DNA of 64,000 bases from Burkholderia cepacia GG4 (GTDB lineage Bacteria > Pseudomonadota > Gammaproteobacteria > Burkholderiales > Burkholderiaceae). The stretch lies in contig NC_018514.1 of assembly GCF_000292915.1 (NCBI RefSeq), positions 434,001 through 498,000 of the forward strand, read 5' to 3'. This document shows, piece by piece, positions 52,232 through 61,663 of this stretch. Positions within the stretch are counted from its first letter, which is position 1, and the number at the start of each line of letters is the position of its first letter. Under the pieces are notes generated by a model that did not search any database, was not told the DNA's origin, and saw nothing but the letters and a program-made list of their open reading frames with translations. The position numbers were made by a program, and so were the translations under genes.

Positions 52232-52260
52232 CCGGGTCACGCTCCGTAAGAGCGGCCCGG
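52232..52260 (+). terminator. Intergenic hairpin after secreted protein 1
   Basis: CCGGG ... CCCGG with an inner CGCTC / GAGCG stem, between genes 1 and 2 of the cluster, without a T-tract. It may slow or partly stop transcription, or protect the upstream mRNA, giving different amounts of the two products. Confidence 0.4.
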
Positions 52261-52300
52261 CGGGCCTTGCCACTGAACTTCCTCACAGCAAGGAATTGCT

Positions 52301-52894
52301 ATGAAAGCCAACGTCTTTTTAGCGGCAGCGCTCACCGTCCTCTCGTCAGCCGTCATGGCTGCCGGTCCGTCGTCGACATTCAACCAGACGCAATCCGTTG
52401 CAGCAGGCGTCTCCGGTTCGGTGCTGGTGGGCTCCGGCGGTTATACGAGCAATTCGAATTCGGTAGCGGGCGCAAACGCTGGAAGTACCGTCACACCCGC
52501 AGGATCCGCCGGCACGGCATCTGCTTACCACAACTCGACTTCGACGGCCAGCGGCTCCGGCACGAACGGCGGTGCGTTTGCAGCAGGCGGCGGTATCGGC
52601 GCCGCAGGCTCGTTCGGTGGAACCAGCAACACGAGCGAGAACGCAAATGCTCTGTCGGGAGGGGTGACCGCCACGATCGTACTCGGCGCGAACCACTACA
52701 CGGCAACGGGTGCGAACGACAACGGCACGGCCAATGCAGGTGCCGCCGGCGTGACGGGCAGTGGCGGGTCGGGCACGATCGCCGGTTCGAACCACTACAA
52801 CTCGTCCACCGTGTGGGGCACCGGTCCGGCCGGATCGCCATCCGCATCGGGCGGCAGCCAGGGCAGTTCTGGCGCGACTGCAAGCAGTCCTTAA
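52301..52894 (+). CDS. Secreted Gly/Ser/Asn/Ala-rich protein 2
   Basis: A 197-residue protein. Residues 1-20 form a signal peptide (FLAAALTVLSSAVMAA), and the mature chain is Gly, Ser, Ala, Thr and Asn with isolated Tyr, His and Trp. The local sequences GANHYTATGAN and GSNHYNSSTVWG look like imperfect repeats around NHY. There are no Cys or charged clusters. A ribosome site (AAGGA) precedes the ATG. Such chains are typical of extracellular fibres or adhesive matrix components, but no named family fits. Confidence 0.77.
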   Translation: MKANVFLAAALTVLSSAVMAAGPSSTFNQTQSVAAGVSGSVLVGSGGYTSNSNSVAGANAGSTVTPAGSAGTASAYHNSTSTASGSGTNGGAFAAGGGIGAAGSFGGTSNTSENANALSGGVTATIVLGANHYTATGANDNGTANAGAAGVTGSGGSGTIAGSNHYNSSTVWGTGPAGSPSASGGSQGSSGATASSP

Positions 52895-52949
52895 CAGGGT
52901 GTTGGGGGACCAGTTTCCCAGCGACGCTGGTCTCTTGCCTTGCCCTGTT
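52893..52949 (+). terminator. Nested hairpin after secreted protein 2
   Basis: AACAGGG (52893-52899) pairs with CCCTGTT (52943-52949), enclosing GACCAG (52908-52913) and CTGGTC (52927-52932). The outer stem includes part of the stop codon of gene 2. No T-tract follows, and the next gene starts 20 bases later, so it is more likely an mRNA stability or attenuation element than a full terminator. Confidence 0.45.
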
Positions 52950-52968
52950 GTCACCGTAAGGAGTTGGC

Positions 52969-53241
52969 ATGAAGCAGAAACTGATTGCCGCCGCTCTGAT
53001 GCTCGCGTCTCTGACGGCATATGGCGCTGACCGTGCTGCCGAGGACGTGCAATCGAATTTGCAGACGTCAAACCCTGCAACCAACCCGTCACAACAACCC
53101 GTGCTTTCGTCGGGCAGTGCCATCGGCGCACCGAACTCCCAGCCATGGCCGGGCGTGTCGGGCGGTTCGTGGTCCCAGCTGGGGAGCGGCTGGAAGCAGT
53201 TCGGGGAAGCAGGCAAATCTGAAGGAATTCAGGGGAATTAA
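52969..53241 (+). CDS. Small secreted protein 3
   Basis: A 90-residue protein. Residues 1-19 form a signal peptide (MKQKLIAAALMLASLTAYG). The mature part is polar, rich in Ser, Gln, Asn, Gly and Pro, with three Trp in the second half (PWPGVSGGSWSQLGSGWKQF). A clear ribosome site (AAGGAG) precedes the ATG. It is less repetitive than genes 1 and 2 and could be a minor subunit or chaperone. No family is recognised. Confidence 0.72.
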   Translation: MKQKLIAAALMLASLTAYGADRAAEDVQSNLQTSNPATNPSQQPVLSSGSAIGAPNSQPWPGVSGGSWSQLGSGWKQFGEAGKSEGIQGN

Positions 53242-53285
53242 TACGGTTGCCTGGGTGGGAGGTCAAACCTCGTCCGGAGATTGAA

Positions 53286-54845
53286 ATGAACAGCAACAAG
53301 ATCAGGGTGGCATGTGCGGCAATGTTCGCAATGGCCACGATCGGTGCCCAAGCGCAAACCGCCGACTCGACTTCAAGCGCGCAATCCTCGACTTCGTCGA
53401 CGGCAGTCAGCCTCGGCGGCGGGGCGAGCATGAACACGAACACCACGACCGGTGGCAATGCCACGAGCAGCAGCGCGGTTCGCGGCAGCGGCAATTCGAG
53501 CGTGCAGGTCAACTTGACGATGCCGTCCTCCACGAGCGGGGGGGCGAACGTGACGCCGCAGAGCGCGAGCTCGCTCGCGGCGGGCGCACCCGGCACCAGC
53601 CCGTACAACACCCAGGCGGCTGAAAACGTCAACTACTCGGGCACCCAGACGATCAAGACGAACCCGGCGATCCAGGCGCCAGGTCTCACGACCACGTTGT
53701 CCGATACCTGCATGGGCTCGGTGAGCGTCGGCGTGTCGTTCCCGGGGTTCGGCGCGACCGGCGGCACGACCCTGGTCGACCAGGCTTGCGTGCGCCGTCT
53801 CGATGCACGTGAATTCCGCGCGATGGGGTTGACCGACGTCGCGCTCGCGCTGCTCTGCCAGAGCGATGCGAACCGGCGCGCGGTGGAGGCGACCGGGCAC
53901 CTGTGCCCGGGCACCACCGCGCCGCTCGCGCGCTCGAACGTCGCGCCCGCCGCCGACGCGACCGTGGCCGACGACGTGAAGTATCACGATCCGCTCGTAC
54001 GCAACCGCATGGGGCTACCGCCGATCGACGCGGCCGCGCCGGCGCCCGTGCAGACGCGGCCGGTCGCGACGACCGCGGTCCAGGCGGCGCCGATCCCGGT
54101 GCCGATGCCGGTGCCTGCGCCGTCGATTGCCGCGCCTGCCGTCAGCGCGGTGCCGGCCGCTACGCAAGCCGCCGCCGTGAAGGCATCGCAAGCCGCTGCC
54201 GTCGTGCCGGCTGCCGCAGCCGCGCCGGTTGCCGCGGCTGCACCGGCGGTCGCCGCTGCGCCTGCAGTTGCCGCTGCGCCTGCGGTCGCACCGGCCGCGA
54301 TGAGCGCGGTTCCTGCTGCCGCCGTCGTCGCCGTGCCGGCCGTAGCCAACAAGGCACCGGAACCCGCACCGGTTGTCGCCGACAAGGCACCGCAGCCGGC
54401 ACCGGTCGTTGCCGAGAAGACACCGGAGCCCGCACCGGTCGTTGCCGAGAAGGCACCGGAGCCCGCACCGGTCGTCGCCGAGAAGACACCGGAACCGGCA
54501 CCGGTCGTCGCCGAGAAGACACCGGAGCCCGCACCGGTCGTTGCCGAGAAGGCACCGGAACCGGCACCGATCGTTGCCGACAAGGCACCGGAACCCGCGC
54601 CGGCGGCGACCGACAACGCAGCGCAAGTCGCACCGGTGGCCGATGCGAAGGCAGCCGAACCGGCAGCGCAAGCGGCCGCCGAAGCACCGGCACCGGAAGC
54701 TGCACAGCCCGCGGTTGAATCTGCCGCCGCGCCGGCTGCGGACATGCCGGCGGTGTCCGAGCCGGCCCCGGTCGACCAGCAGGCCGCACCGGCCGCACCG
54801 GTCATGCCGGCTCCGGCCGTCATCTCGACGAGCACGTCGTCGTAA
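53286..54845 (+). CDS. Large secreted protein 4 with Cys-containing core and Pro/Ala/Lys repeats
   Basis: A 519-residue protein. Residues 1-23 form a signal peptide (MFAMATIGAQAQ). Residues about 24-130 are Ser/Thr/Gly/Asn-rich. Residues about 135-230 are a compact segment with four Cys (in SDTCMG, DQACVRRLDAREFRAMGL, LALLCQSD and HLCPG). Residues about 255-355 are Ala/Pro/Val-rich, followed by eight tandem 11-residue units of the form KAPEPAPVVAE (54351-54614). The tail is Ala/Pro/Glu-rich. This layout suggests a head that folds, then an extended spacer able to cross the periplasm or peptidoglycan. No family is recognised. Confidence 0.8.
   Translation: MNSNKIRVACAAMFAMATIGAQAQTADSTSSAQSSTSSTAVSLGGGASMNTNTTTGGNATSSSAVRGSGNSSVQVNLTMPSSTSGGANVTPQSASSLAAGAPGTSPYNTQAAENVNYSGTQTIKTNPAIQAPGLTTTLSDTCMGSVSVGVSFPGFGATGGTTLVDQACVRRLDAREFRAMGLTDVALALLCQSDANRRAVEATGHLCPGTTAPLARSNVAPAADATVADDVKYHDPLVRNRMGLPPIDAAAPAPVQTRPVATTAVQAAPIPVPMPVPAPSIAAPAVSAVPAATQAAAVKASQAAAVVPAAAAAPVAAAAPAVAAAPAVAAAPAVAPAAMSAVPAAAVVAVPAVANKAPEPAPVVADKAPQPAPVVAEKTPEPAPVVAEKAPEPAPVVAEKTPEPAPVVAEKTPEPAPVVAEKAPEPAPIVADKAPEPAPAATDNAAQVAPVADAKAAEPAAQAAAEAPAPEAAQPAVESAAAPAADMPAVSEPAPVDQQAAPAAPVMPAPAVISTSTSS
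54351..54614 (+). repeat. Eight tandem 33-base units coding KAPEPAPVVAE-type repeats
   Basis: Eight in-frame units, each 11 codons. The Lys, Pro-x-Pro-Ala-Pro core is kept in all of them. Variation is limited to A/T at position 2, E/Q at position 4, V/I/A at positions 8-9 and D/E at position 11. Near-identical DNA makes copy number change by slippage plausible. Confidence 0.85.
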
Positions 54846-54856
54846 GCAAGCGGGTC

Positions 54857-54896
54857 CGGCTCCCGCGCGACCGGTCCACCGGTCGCACGGGAGCCG
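54857..54896. terminator. Near-perfect palindrome after secreted protein 4
   Basis: Two 19-base arms with 18 complementary pairs (one C-A mismatch) and only two bases between them, beginning 12 bases after the stop of gene 4. There is no T-tract. It would form a strong hairpin in RNA and could protect the upstream mRNA or end transcription with Rho. The next gene starts about 100 bases later. Confidence 0.55.
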
Positions 54897-54997
54897 CCGG
54901 GACTCGCTGCGCGACGCGCGTCGCAAGTTCGACGGGTGTTGGCCCCTCCCCGAGGTCAACACCTCTTTTTGCCTGACGAGGGTACAAGGAGGCCTCA

Positions 54998-55585
54998 ATG
55001 ATGAGGATCTTTTTGGTCGCTCTTCTGCTGTACGGCTCACAAGCCGTTGCGCAGTCGGTTTTCCAGAACCCTGCGGTCTTTGTCATCCTGAGCGAGCAGA
55101 CCCTCGCGAACGCCGCGAGCGTCGAGCAGGCGCTGACGACGCTCGGCCGCCCGGACAACACGGCCTGCGTGCCGATGATGATGATCGGCGAGCCGCAGAT
55201 GATTTACATGATGCCGGAGGAAGGACACGCACCGTCGTGGCAGTCGCCGGTGTACGGTCGCGGCGCGCCATTCGAGGCGCAGAACGGACCGCACCCGACG
55301 GGCAAGACGATCGGCGCAATGCAGCACGCGGAAGACATGCAGACGCAGCCGTGGAGCGACAGCAGCGCGATCACGCAGAAAATCGCTGGCGAATCGAGCT
55401 TGTCCGCGTCGGATCGGGTCAATGACTGGCAACGCAGCCGGCTGAACACGATCGAGACGGCACGTGCGACGGAAGTGACGGTGGGCGGCAAGACCTACCG
55501 TAGCTATCGCGAGGATCTCAACCAGTCCGCGCGACCCGTCGTCGAGCCGCAGATCTATACCCAGCGTGTCGTGTTCTGCCGATAA
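54998..55585 (+). CDS. Exported protein 5 of the sigma-54 cluster
   Basis: A 195-residue protein. Residues 1-19 form a signal peptide (IFLVALLLYGSQAVAQ). Unlike genes 1, 2 and 4 the mature part is not low complexity. It has two Cys (TACVPMMMIG, and the penultimate residue in VVFCR), Met clusters (PMMMIGEPQMIYMMPEEGH) and a C-terminal block (VTVGGKTYRSYREDLNQSA). A strong AAGGAGG site precedes the ATG, and a second ATG follows at once. It may be an accessory or assembly factor. I recognise no family. Confidence 0.75.
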   Translation: MMRIFLVALLLYGSQAVAQSVFQNPAVFVILSEQTLANAASVEQALTTLGRPDNTACVPMMMIGEPQMIYMMPEEGHAPSWQSPVYGRGAPFEAQNGPHPTGKTIGAMQHAEDMQTQPWSDSSAITQKIAGESSLSASDRVNDWQRSRLNTIETARATEVTVGGKTYRSYREDLNQSARPVVEPQIYTQRVVFCR

Positions 55586-55697
55586 CGACACTTTCCTGCG
55601 CGGACACGCCGGCAGCGTAGCGCGCGGGCATCAAGGCCCGCCGCGCACCATGTCGCGCCGGCCGGTCCGACGGACAACCCTACGCGGCGAGGTCATC

Positions 55698-57119
<1,422 letters not shown>

Positions 57120-57201
57120 CGCCGAACGCGCTCGCGCACGGCATGCCGTGCCCCGCGCCCCGTGCCGTGCGCCGTGTGGCGCGCGGGCCCGGTCGCGGTC
57201 C

Positions 57202-57693
57202 TCAGGCCGGCCGTTCGAAGCCGGATTCGACCCAACGTGCGGCGCTGGCCTTGTTGAGCTTGAACCCGGCGGACACCTTCGCGTCGGCCAGCAGCTCGCC
57301 GTACGGATCGAACGCCTGCAGCTGCGCATACGGCTCGAATTCGTCAGGCACGATGTCGAGCGTGACCGACACATCCTGCCCATCGTCGCCCTGGACCGTC
57401 ACTTCCTTGTGCAGCATCGCGCGGCGCTGCTGCTCGTGGCGCATCAGCACCTCGGTCGCGGTCTTCACCAGCGTGCGGAACGCGTTCGCGTCCATCGGCT
57501 TCGGGTTCTTCTTGTCGCGGCCCATCGTCCACGGGCCGACGAGCGCAGGTTCGGCTTCGCCGTCCTTGATCATCTCGACGGCCCAGCCGTCGTCGTCTTC
57601 GTTCTTGATGATGCGGGCCGTCCAGCCGTTGTCGCGCCAGAGGCCGTCTTCGTGGATGGAGGTGTCGTCGGATTGCGGATCGGATTCGGTCAT
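57202..57693 (-). CDS. Conserved hypothetical protein
   Basis: A 163-residue acidic protein without signal peptide or membrane segments. The start (SIHEDGLWRDNGWTARIIKNEDDDGWAVEMIKDG, described in parts) and the PWTMGRDKKNPKPMD and DANAFRTLVKTATEVLMRHEQ segments look conserved and structured, with well-placed Trp. Codon usage is that of a real gene. The ATG at 57693 is preferred over a longer Arg/Ala/Pro-rich reading. I recognise no function. It is convergent with the activator gene. Confidence 0.72.
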   Translation of the reverse strand: MTESDPQSDDTSIHEDGLWRDNGWTARIIKNEDDDGWAVEMIKDGEAEPALVGPWTMGRDKKNPKPMDANAFRTLVKTATEVLMRHEQQRRAMLHKEVTVQGDDGQDVSVTLDIVPDEFEPYAQLQAFDPYGELLADAKVSAGFKLNKASAARWVESGFERPA

Positions 57694-57898
57694 GGAGAAA
57701 ACGGGAGTACGGGCAGCCGGCGAACGGGCGGGGCGCGCGGCCGGCAACGGCGCGCTGCCCCTGGCCGGTCGCCCGGAATGGCATGCAAAGGCCGCAATTT
57801 TACCCCGCGGGCCGTCGGTGCGGCCCGTGCGACCTGTAACGTTGGCTGTCCGGACGAGGGCAGCGTGGACCGGCCATGAGTTTCATGGACACTCACAA

Positions 57899-58160
57899 GC
57901 CGTTTAGCGGATAGCGCCGCTCAAACTCTACAGGTGACAGGTTGCCGGCGAGACCGTGCCGGAGAATGGGGCGGTAGAACACCTCGATGTAATCGAACAT
58001 CTGTGGCTGCCATCGCCCTGGTCGGGTAAATCCGCCGTTTGATTCGTTCCATTTTCAGCGCACTGAAGAAGCTTTTCGCCACGGCGTTGTCGCGACAGAA
58101 GGCCTTTTTTGCGGTTACAGACTTCTCGACGCGGTTGCTTGCTGCCAACGAGTCGCTCAT
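57899..58160 (-). mobile_element. IS3-family transposase (OrfB) 3' remnant
   Basis: On the minus strand the frame reads NAVAKSFFSALKMERIKRRIYPTRAMAA and then, after a frameshift near 57995-58010, FDYIEVFYRPILRHG and LSPVEFERRYPLNG to a stop. This is the C-terminal end of IS3-group OrfB. The catalytic Glu of the DDE triad, normally in AVAESFF, is Lys here, and the 5' two thirds are missing, so the element is dead. It lies directly before the DUF1120 fimbrial cluster. Confidence 0.85.
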
Positions 58161-58444
58161 CGGCGCGATAAATTCGCAACACGAAATATTTCAAGATATG
58201 GTGATTGAGCGGAAGCCGATCTCTGGATCGAATTCGGCTTGGAGATGAAACGGGCTGAGTGGCGCATCAGATATTGCTCGCCAAAAAATAGAAACGTCTC
58301 GCTGAAAAACAGATTCTTCCTAGTGGCTTGATCGGGCGAGCGGCTGTCAGACTTACCGCCGCAGTTACGCCATGGCTTTTCTGGCACCAGCACGGTTGGT
58401 GCCGGCCATCATTTTTTCAGTTCATTTGTTATTGGAGCAAGGCG
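58161..58444. other. Leader region of the fimbrial cluster
   Basis: About 285 bases between the IS remnant and the first DUF1120 gene, visibly more AT-rich than most of the window. It probably contains the promoter of the fimbrial cluster, but no -35/-10 pair stands out. A GGAG site lies just before the first gene. Confidence 0.35.
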
Positions 58445-59071
58445 ATGAAGAGAAAGCTGGCAGGATTGGGGTTGGTTGCCGGTGCGTTGTTTGCCGGTCA
58501 TGCGCAGGCACAAACCGCGGAAATCAAGGTCATTGGCAAAATCGTGCCCGATGCGTGCACTCTCACGATCGGCAACGGCGGTGTCTATGATTTCGGCAAC
58601 ATCGCGTCGGACAAGCTTAGCCAGGATGCTCCGACGACACTCGACGCCAAGGCGCAGTCCGTGGCGATCTCATGCAATGCGGCCGCCAAGGTCGCGTTGA
58701 ACGTGCGGGACAATCGCTCGGGTACGGCCGTCGGTGGCAAGGGTGACGACAGTGAGTTCGGCCTGGGCTTTGGGAAGGCGGGCTACTACACGCTGGCTCT
58801 GAATAAAGCAGTCGGCGACAGCAATGCGCTGGACGTCGTGGCGGCTCCCGCTGGCTCCGACGCGTGGGTGCTCGACGGCGCGGGATTGATGGCGAACGGC
58901 TCGGCGCGCAAATCGTTCTCGGAATCGGGCAACACGGCGCCCGGGGCATACAAGACCATCTCGGCTGATCTGACCGTCACCCCGACGATCAACAAGCTGC
59001 CGGAGCTGGATCTTTCCAATGGCGGCGTTGCGCTGGATGGCTCTGCGACCCTCGAGTTGACCTATCTGTAA
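58445..59071 (+). CDS. DUF1120 fimbrial subunit, copy 1
   Basis: A 208-residue exported subunit. The signal peptide is residues 1-22 (LGLVAGALFAGHAQA). The DUF1120 pattern starts with IKVIGKIVPDACTLTIGNGGVYDFGNI, where the first Cys pairs with the one in VAISCNAAAKVALNV, and ends in ATLELTYL, the typical subunit C-terminus. DUF1120 proteins are subunits of beta-type chaperone-usher pili. This is the most diverged of the five copies and lies furthest from the chaperone, so it could be a distinct subunit. Confidence 0.85.
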   Translation: MKRKLAGLGLVAGALFAGHAQAQTAEIKVIGKIVPDACTLTIGNGGVYDFGNIASDKLSQDAPTTLDAKAQSVAISCNAAAKVALNVRDNRSGTAVGGKGDDSEFGLGFGKAGYYTLALNKAVGDSNALDVVAAPAGSDAWVLDGAGLMANGSARKSFSESGNTAPGAYKTISADLTVTPTINKLPELDLSNGGVALDGSATLELTYL

Positions 59072-59338
59072 GCAGAGCGATCGAAGTTGGCCGGAGCGTT
59101 GGCGGCAGCGATGGCCGGTGCTCGGGCCAATTTCTGTCGGACACTGCTGTTCGCCGGGCAAGCAGGGGGCGAGGGACTTGGCTAGCTGACGCTATGCGCA
59201 GTGTTCCGATTTGGCGGGTTTTTCGAAAGGCGGACATTTCGGTCGGGACATCACGACACTGGCGCTGAATATCCACTCATGTGCTTGCTGCCACGATATG
59301 CGTTTGCCCATCCAATTTCAAATCAGTGAGATATTCAG

Positions 59339-59962
59339 ATGAGCTTGAAGCAGTGGATTGTTCTTTCAGTGCTGGCCTGCACGTTGTCGAGTGCGGGCGT
59401 GACGTTGGCTGCCGACCTCAGTGTCAACGGGCATATCCGAACGGATGGTGCTTGCAGCATGGCGCTGGGCAATGGCGGCGTCATTGATTTTGGAACTCTA
59501 TCGCGACAAAAGCATTTTCCTGCTCCTGAGGTTGTGGTTAGCAGGGACGTGACGTTGACGCTTAACTGCCAGCGCCCGACCAAAGTCGGCGTCAATGTGA
59601 TCGATAATCGAAAAGGTACGGGATCCGAAAATATGCCCTGGAATTTTGGCCTGGGGAACCCTGCAATCGGTTACTACGACATTGTGCCCGGTCGTGCTCA
59701 GATCGATGGAAGGGACGGCGTCCAGATTTGGCGCAGGAACAACGGATCAACTAATTGGGGCGATAAGGGTGCCTTTTATCACTGGCGGGGTGAGAGGGGG
59801 ACGACCCTTTCGTGGGACGTGAGTGGGCCACAGGTTGAGCCGATGGCGTTCAAGACGCTGACGACTAGGTTGGAGCTCCAGCTCTTTCCCAAATACCACT
59901 CCGCGTTCACCGACGAGCTCGAGTTCGATGGTTCCGCGACCTTGGAACTCGTATACCTGTAG
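59339..59962 (+). CDS. DUF1120 fimbrial subunit, copy 2
   Basis: A 207-residue subunit. The signal peptide is residues 1-24 (WIVLSVLACTLSSAGVTLA). LSVNGHIRTDGACSMALGNGG matches the other copies, the second Cys is in LTLNCQRPTKVGVNVIDN, and the C-terminus is ATLELVYL. The middle (WRRNNGSTNWGDKGAFYHWRG) is rich in Trp and differs from its neighbours. Its 5' leader (GAGATATTCAGATGAGCTTG) is almost the same as that of copy 3, showing a recent duplication that included the leader. Confidence 0.85.
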   Translation: MSLKQWIVLSVLACTLSSAGVTLAADLSVNGHIRTDGACSMALGNGGVIDFGTLSRQKHFPAPEVVVSRDVTLTLNCQRPTKVGVNVIDNRKGTGSENMPWNFGLGNPAIGYYDIVPGRAQIDGRDGVQIWRRNNGSTNWGDKGAFYHWRGERGTTLSWDVSGPQVEPMAFKTLTTRLELQLFPKYHSAFTDELEFDGSATLELVYL

Positions 59963-60269
59963 TGCACGCGCGTCACGAATTCCCGAATTTCAAGGAGTCA
60001 GCGATGAGAAATCGGACTCCGTCGGTTAGCGGCGGCGATTACGTCGGAGCGTGCGCGAGGCCGTGCGTCGGCTGATTGCGCGTTCGAGTTGCGTTTGCAG
60101 GCGGGGGGATTCGGAGAGCCGACGCAATCTGAAAAAGCACGAAGGGGATTTCGGTAGAGAGGCATACGGTTCGACGTGTCGCGACGTTGGAACTGTGAGC
60201 CATCCGCTGGCGTGCGTGCTGCATCAGTATTCGTTAATCCATGCAGTTTCGAATGAGAGAGATATTCAT
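59963..60269. other. Gap between DUF1120 copies 2 and 3
   Basis: About 307 bases with no supported gene. Its last 30 bases (GTTTCGAATGAG then GATATTCAT) are a duplicate of the leader before copy 2. The rest is not recognisably related to the other intergenic stretches. Confidence 0.4.
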
Positions 60270-60890
60270 ATGAGCTTGAAACAATTGTGTGGTGTTTCCA
60301 TGCTGGCCTGTGCGTTGTCGAGCCCGGGCGTGGCGTCGGCGGCGGACCTCAGCGTCAGCGGTCAAGTTCGAGCGGACAGCGCTTGCAGCATAGCGCTGGG
60401 CAATGGCGGGGTCGTCGATCTGGGCACGATTTCGTCCAAGAATCTTCAGGAGGCGGACGAGACCACCTTCAATTCAAATATGCCATTCGGCGTCCACTGC
60501 CAGGCGCCCACCAAGGTCGCCTTCCGCTTGCTTGACAATCGCGCAGGAACGTCGACTTATCACAACATGTTCGGCTTGGGCGCATCTGGCGGTAAGAACG
60601 TTGGCGCCGTCGCCCTCGCGCTCGACGAGATTTTTGGCGATGGCGCCAAGCTCACTCACTTGGCGTATTGGAATGGCGGCAATGGTTGGGGGCAGGGCTG
60701 GGGGGGCATCAAGGCCGAGGACATTCTTCTTTCGTCGTGGGCCGAGCCTGGCCAGAGTTCGCCGCAGGCGTACCAGAACATCGACAGCTCGCTGGGCTTC
60801 TACACACGGATCGCCCCCGCCAAAGATCTCGACCTGAGTCAGGAAATCGCCATCGATGGCTCCATCACGATGGAGCTGGTCTACCTGTAA
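60270..60890 (+). CDS. DUF1120 fimbrial subunit, copy 3
   Basis: A 206-residue subunit. The signal peptide is residues 1-24 (LACALSSPGVASA). LSVSGQVRADSACSIALGNGG and VDLGTISSKNLQE match copies 4 and 5, the second Cys is in GVHCQAPTKVAFRLLDNRAGT, and the C-terminus is ITMELVYL. It shares its 5' part with copy 2 and its mature part with copies 4 and 5. A longer in-frame reading from 60051 has no signal peptide at its start and is rejected. Confidence 0.87.
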   Translation: MSLKQLCGVSMLACALSSPGVASAADLSVSGQVRADSACSIALGNGGVVDLGTISSKNLQEADETTFNSNMPFGVHCQAPTKVAFRLLDNRAGTSTYHNMFGLGASGGKNVGAVALALDEIFGDGAKLTHLAYWNGGNGWGQGWGGIKAEDILLSSWAEPGQSSPQAYQNIDSSLGFYTRIAPAKDLDLSQEIAIDGSITMELVYL

Positions 60891-60959
60891 AGCGGCAAGG
60901 CCGGTGCGCGGGCTCCCTTCTCGCGCGCACACGCTTCCAACCCGAGAGATCGCACCATG
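60891..60959 (+). repeat. Duplicated intergenic element, copy A
   Basis: The stretch between DUF1120 copies 3 and 4 (AAAGCGGCAAGGCCGG then CTCCCTTCTCGCGCG and GAGAGATCGCAC) recurs between copies 4 and 5. It holds an imperfect GCCGG-type hairpin and the ribosome site of the following gene. Confidence 0.7.
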
Positions 60960-61592
60960 CACCGCAAACACCTGCTTGCTCCGTCGCTGCTCGCCTGCGC
61001 CATGCTGCTGAGCGCTGGCCATGCGCTGGCTGGCACCGACCTGAGCGTCAATGGCCATATACGGCCAGGCAGCGCCTGCAGCCTGACGCTGGGCAAAGGC
61101 GGCACCGTCGATCTGGGCACGATTTCGTCCAAGGATCTGCAAGAAACCGGGCTAACCACCTTCGACAAGCATGAGATCTCACTGAGCATCCAGTGCCAGG
61201 CGCCCACCAAGATTGCTTTCCGGGTACTCGACAATCGTGCAGGAACGGCGTTCCAAGGATTCGGGTTCGGCTTGGGCGCATCTGGCGGCAAGAAAATCGG
61301 CAGGTACCTCCTCCTGCCAAAGGACCGCATTGGCGACGGCACAGCGCTCTCCCACCTGGTGCGATGGGGGAACGGTTCCTGGAACGGGGCTGGCAGTGAG
61401 ATGTACACATGGAAGGTCAGTCCGTCCATGACTTCCTCGTGGTCCAAGCCTGGCTATAACTTGCCGCAGGCGTTCCAGAACATCAGTAGCAGGCTGGGCT
61501 TCGAAATAGACATAGCCCCTGCGAGCAACCTCGACGTGAGCCAGGAAATTGCCATCGACGGCTCCGCCACGGTGGAGCTGGTCTACCTGTAA
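60957..61592 (+). CDS. DUF1120 fimbrial subunit, copy 4
   Basis: A 211-residue subunit. The signal peptide is residues 1-25 (LLACAMLLSAGHALA). LSVNGHIRPGSACSLTLGKGG and VDLGTISSKDLQE follow, the second Cys is in SIQCQAPTKIAFRVLDNRAGT, and the C-terminus is ATVELVYL. It is nearly the same in its first 20 codons as copy 5. The middle region (residues about 120-165) is the most variable part among the copies, as expected for the exposed face of a pilus. Confidence 0.88.
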   Translation: MHRKHLLAPSLLACAMLLSAGHALAGTDLSVNGHIRPGSACSLTLGKGGTVDLGTISSKDLQETGLTTFDKHEISLSIQCQAPTKIAFRVLDNRAGTAFQGFGFGLGASGGKKIGRYLLLPKDRIGDGTALSHLVRWGNGSWNGAGSEMYTWKVSPSMTSSWSKPGYNLPQAFQNISSRLGFEIDIAPASNLDVSQEIAIDGSATVELVYL

Positions 61593-61663
61593 AGCGGAAA
61601 GGCCGGTGCGCCGGCTCCCTTCTCGCGCACACACATACTTCGAACCTGAGAGATCGCATCATG
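61593..61663 (+). repeat. Duplicated intergenic element, copy B
   Basis: The second copy of the stretch at 60891-60959. Here the hairpin is perfect, GCCGG-TGCG-CCGGC. It leads into the same MHRKHLLAPSLLA-coding start as the previous copy. Confidence 0.7.

Noticed and set aside
53984..54835. A 283-residue Gly/Ala/Ser-rich minus-strand ORF opposite secreted protein 4
   Set aside because: Its composition is produced by the Pro/Ala/Lys repeats on the other strand. It has no signal peptide or ribosome site.
51866..54845. Curli (csg) or Fap amyloid operon
   Set aside because: No CsgG/E/F, FapF-like barrel or FapD-like protease is present, and the repeat patterns of CsgA or FapC are missing.
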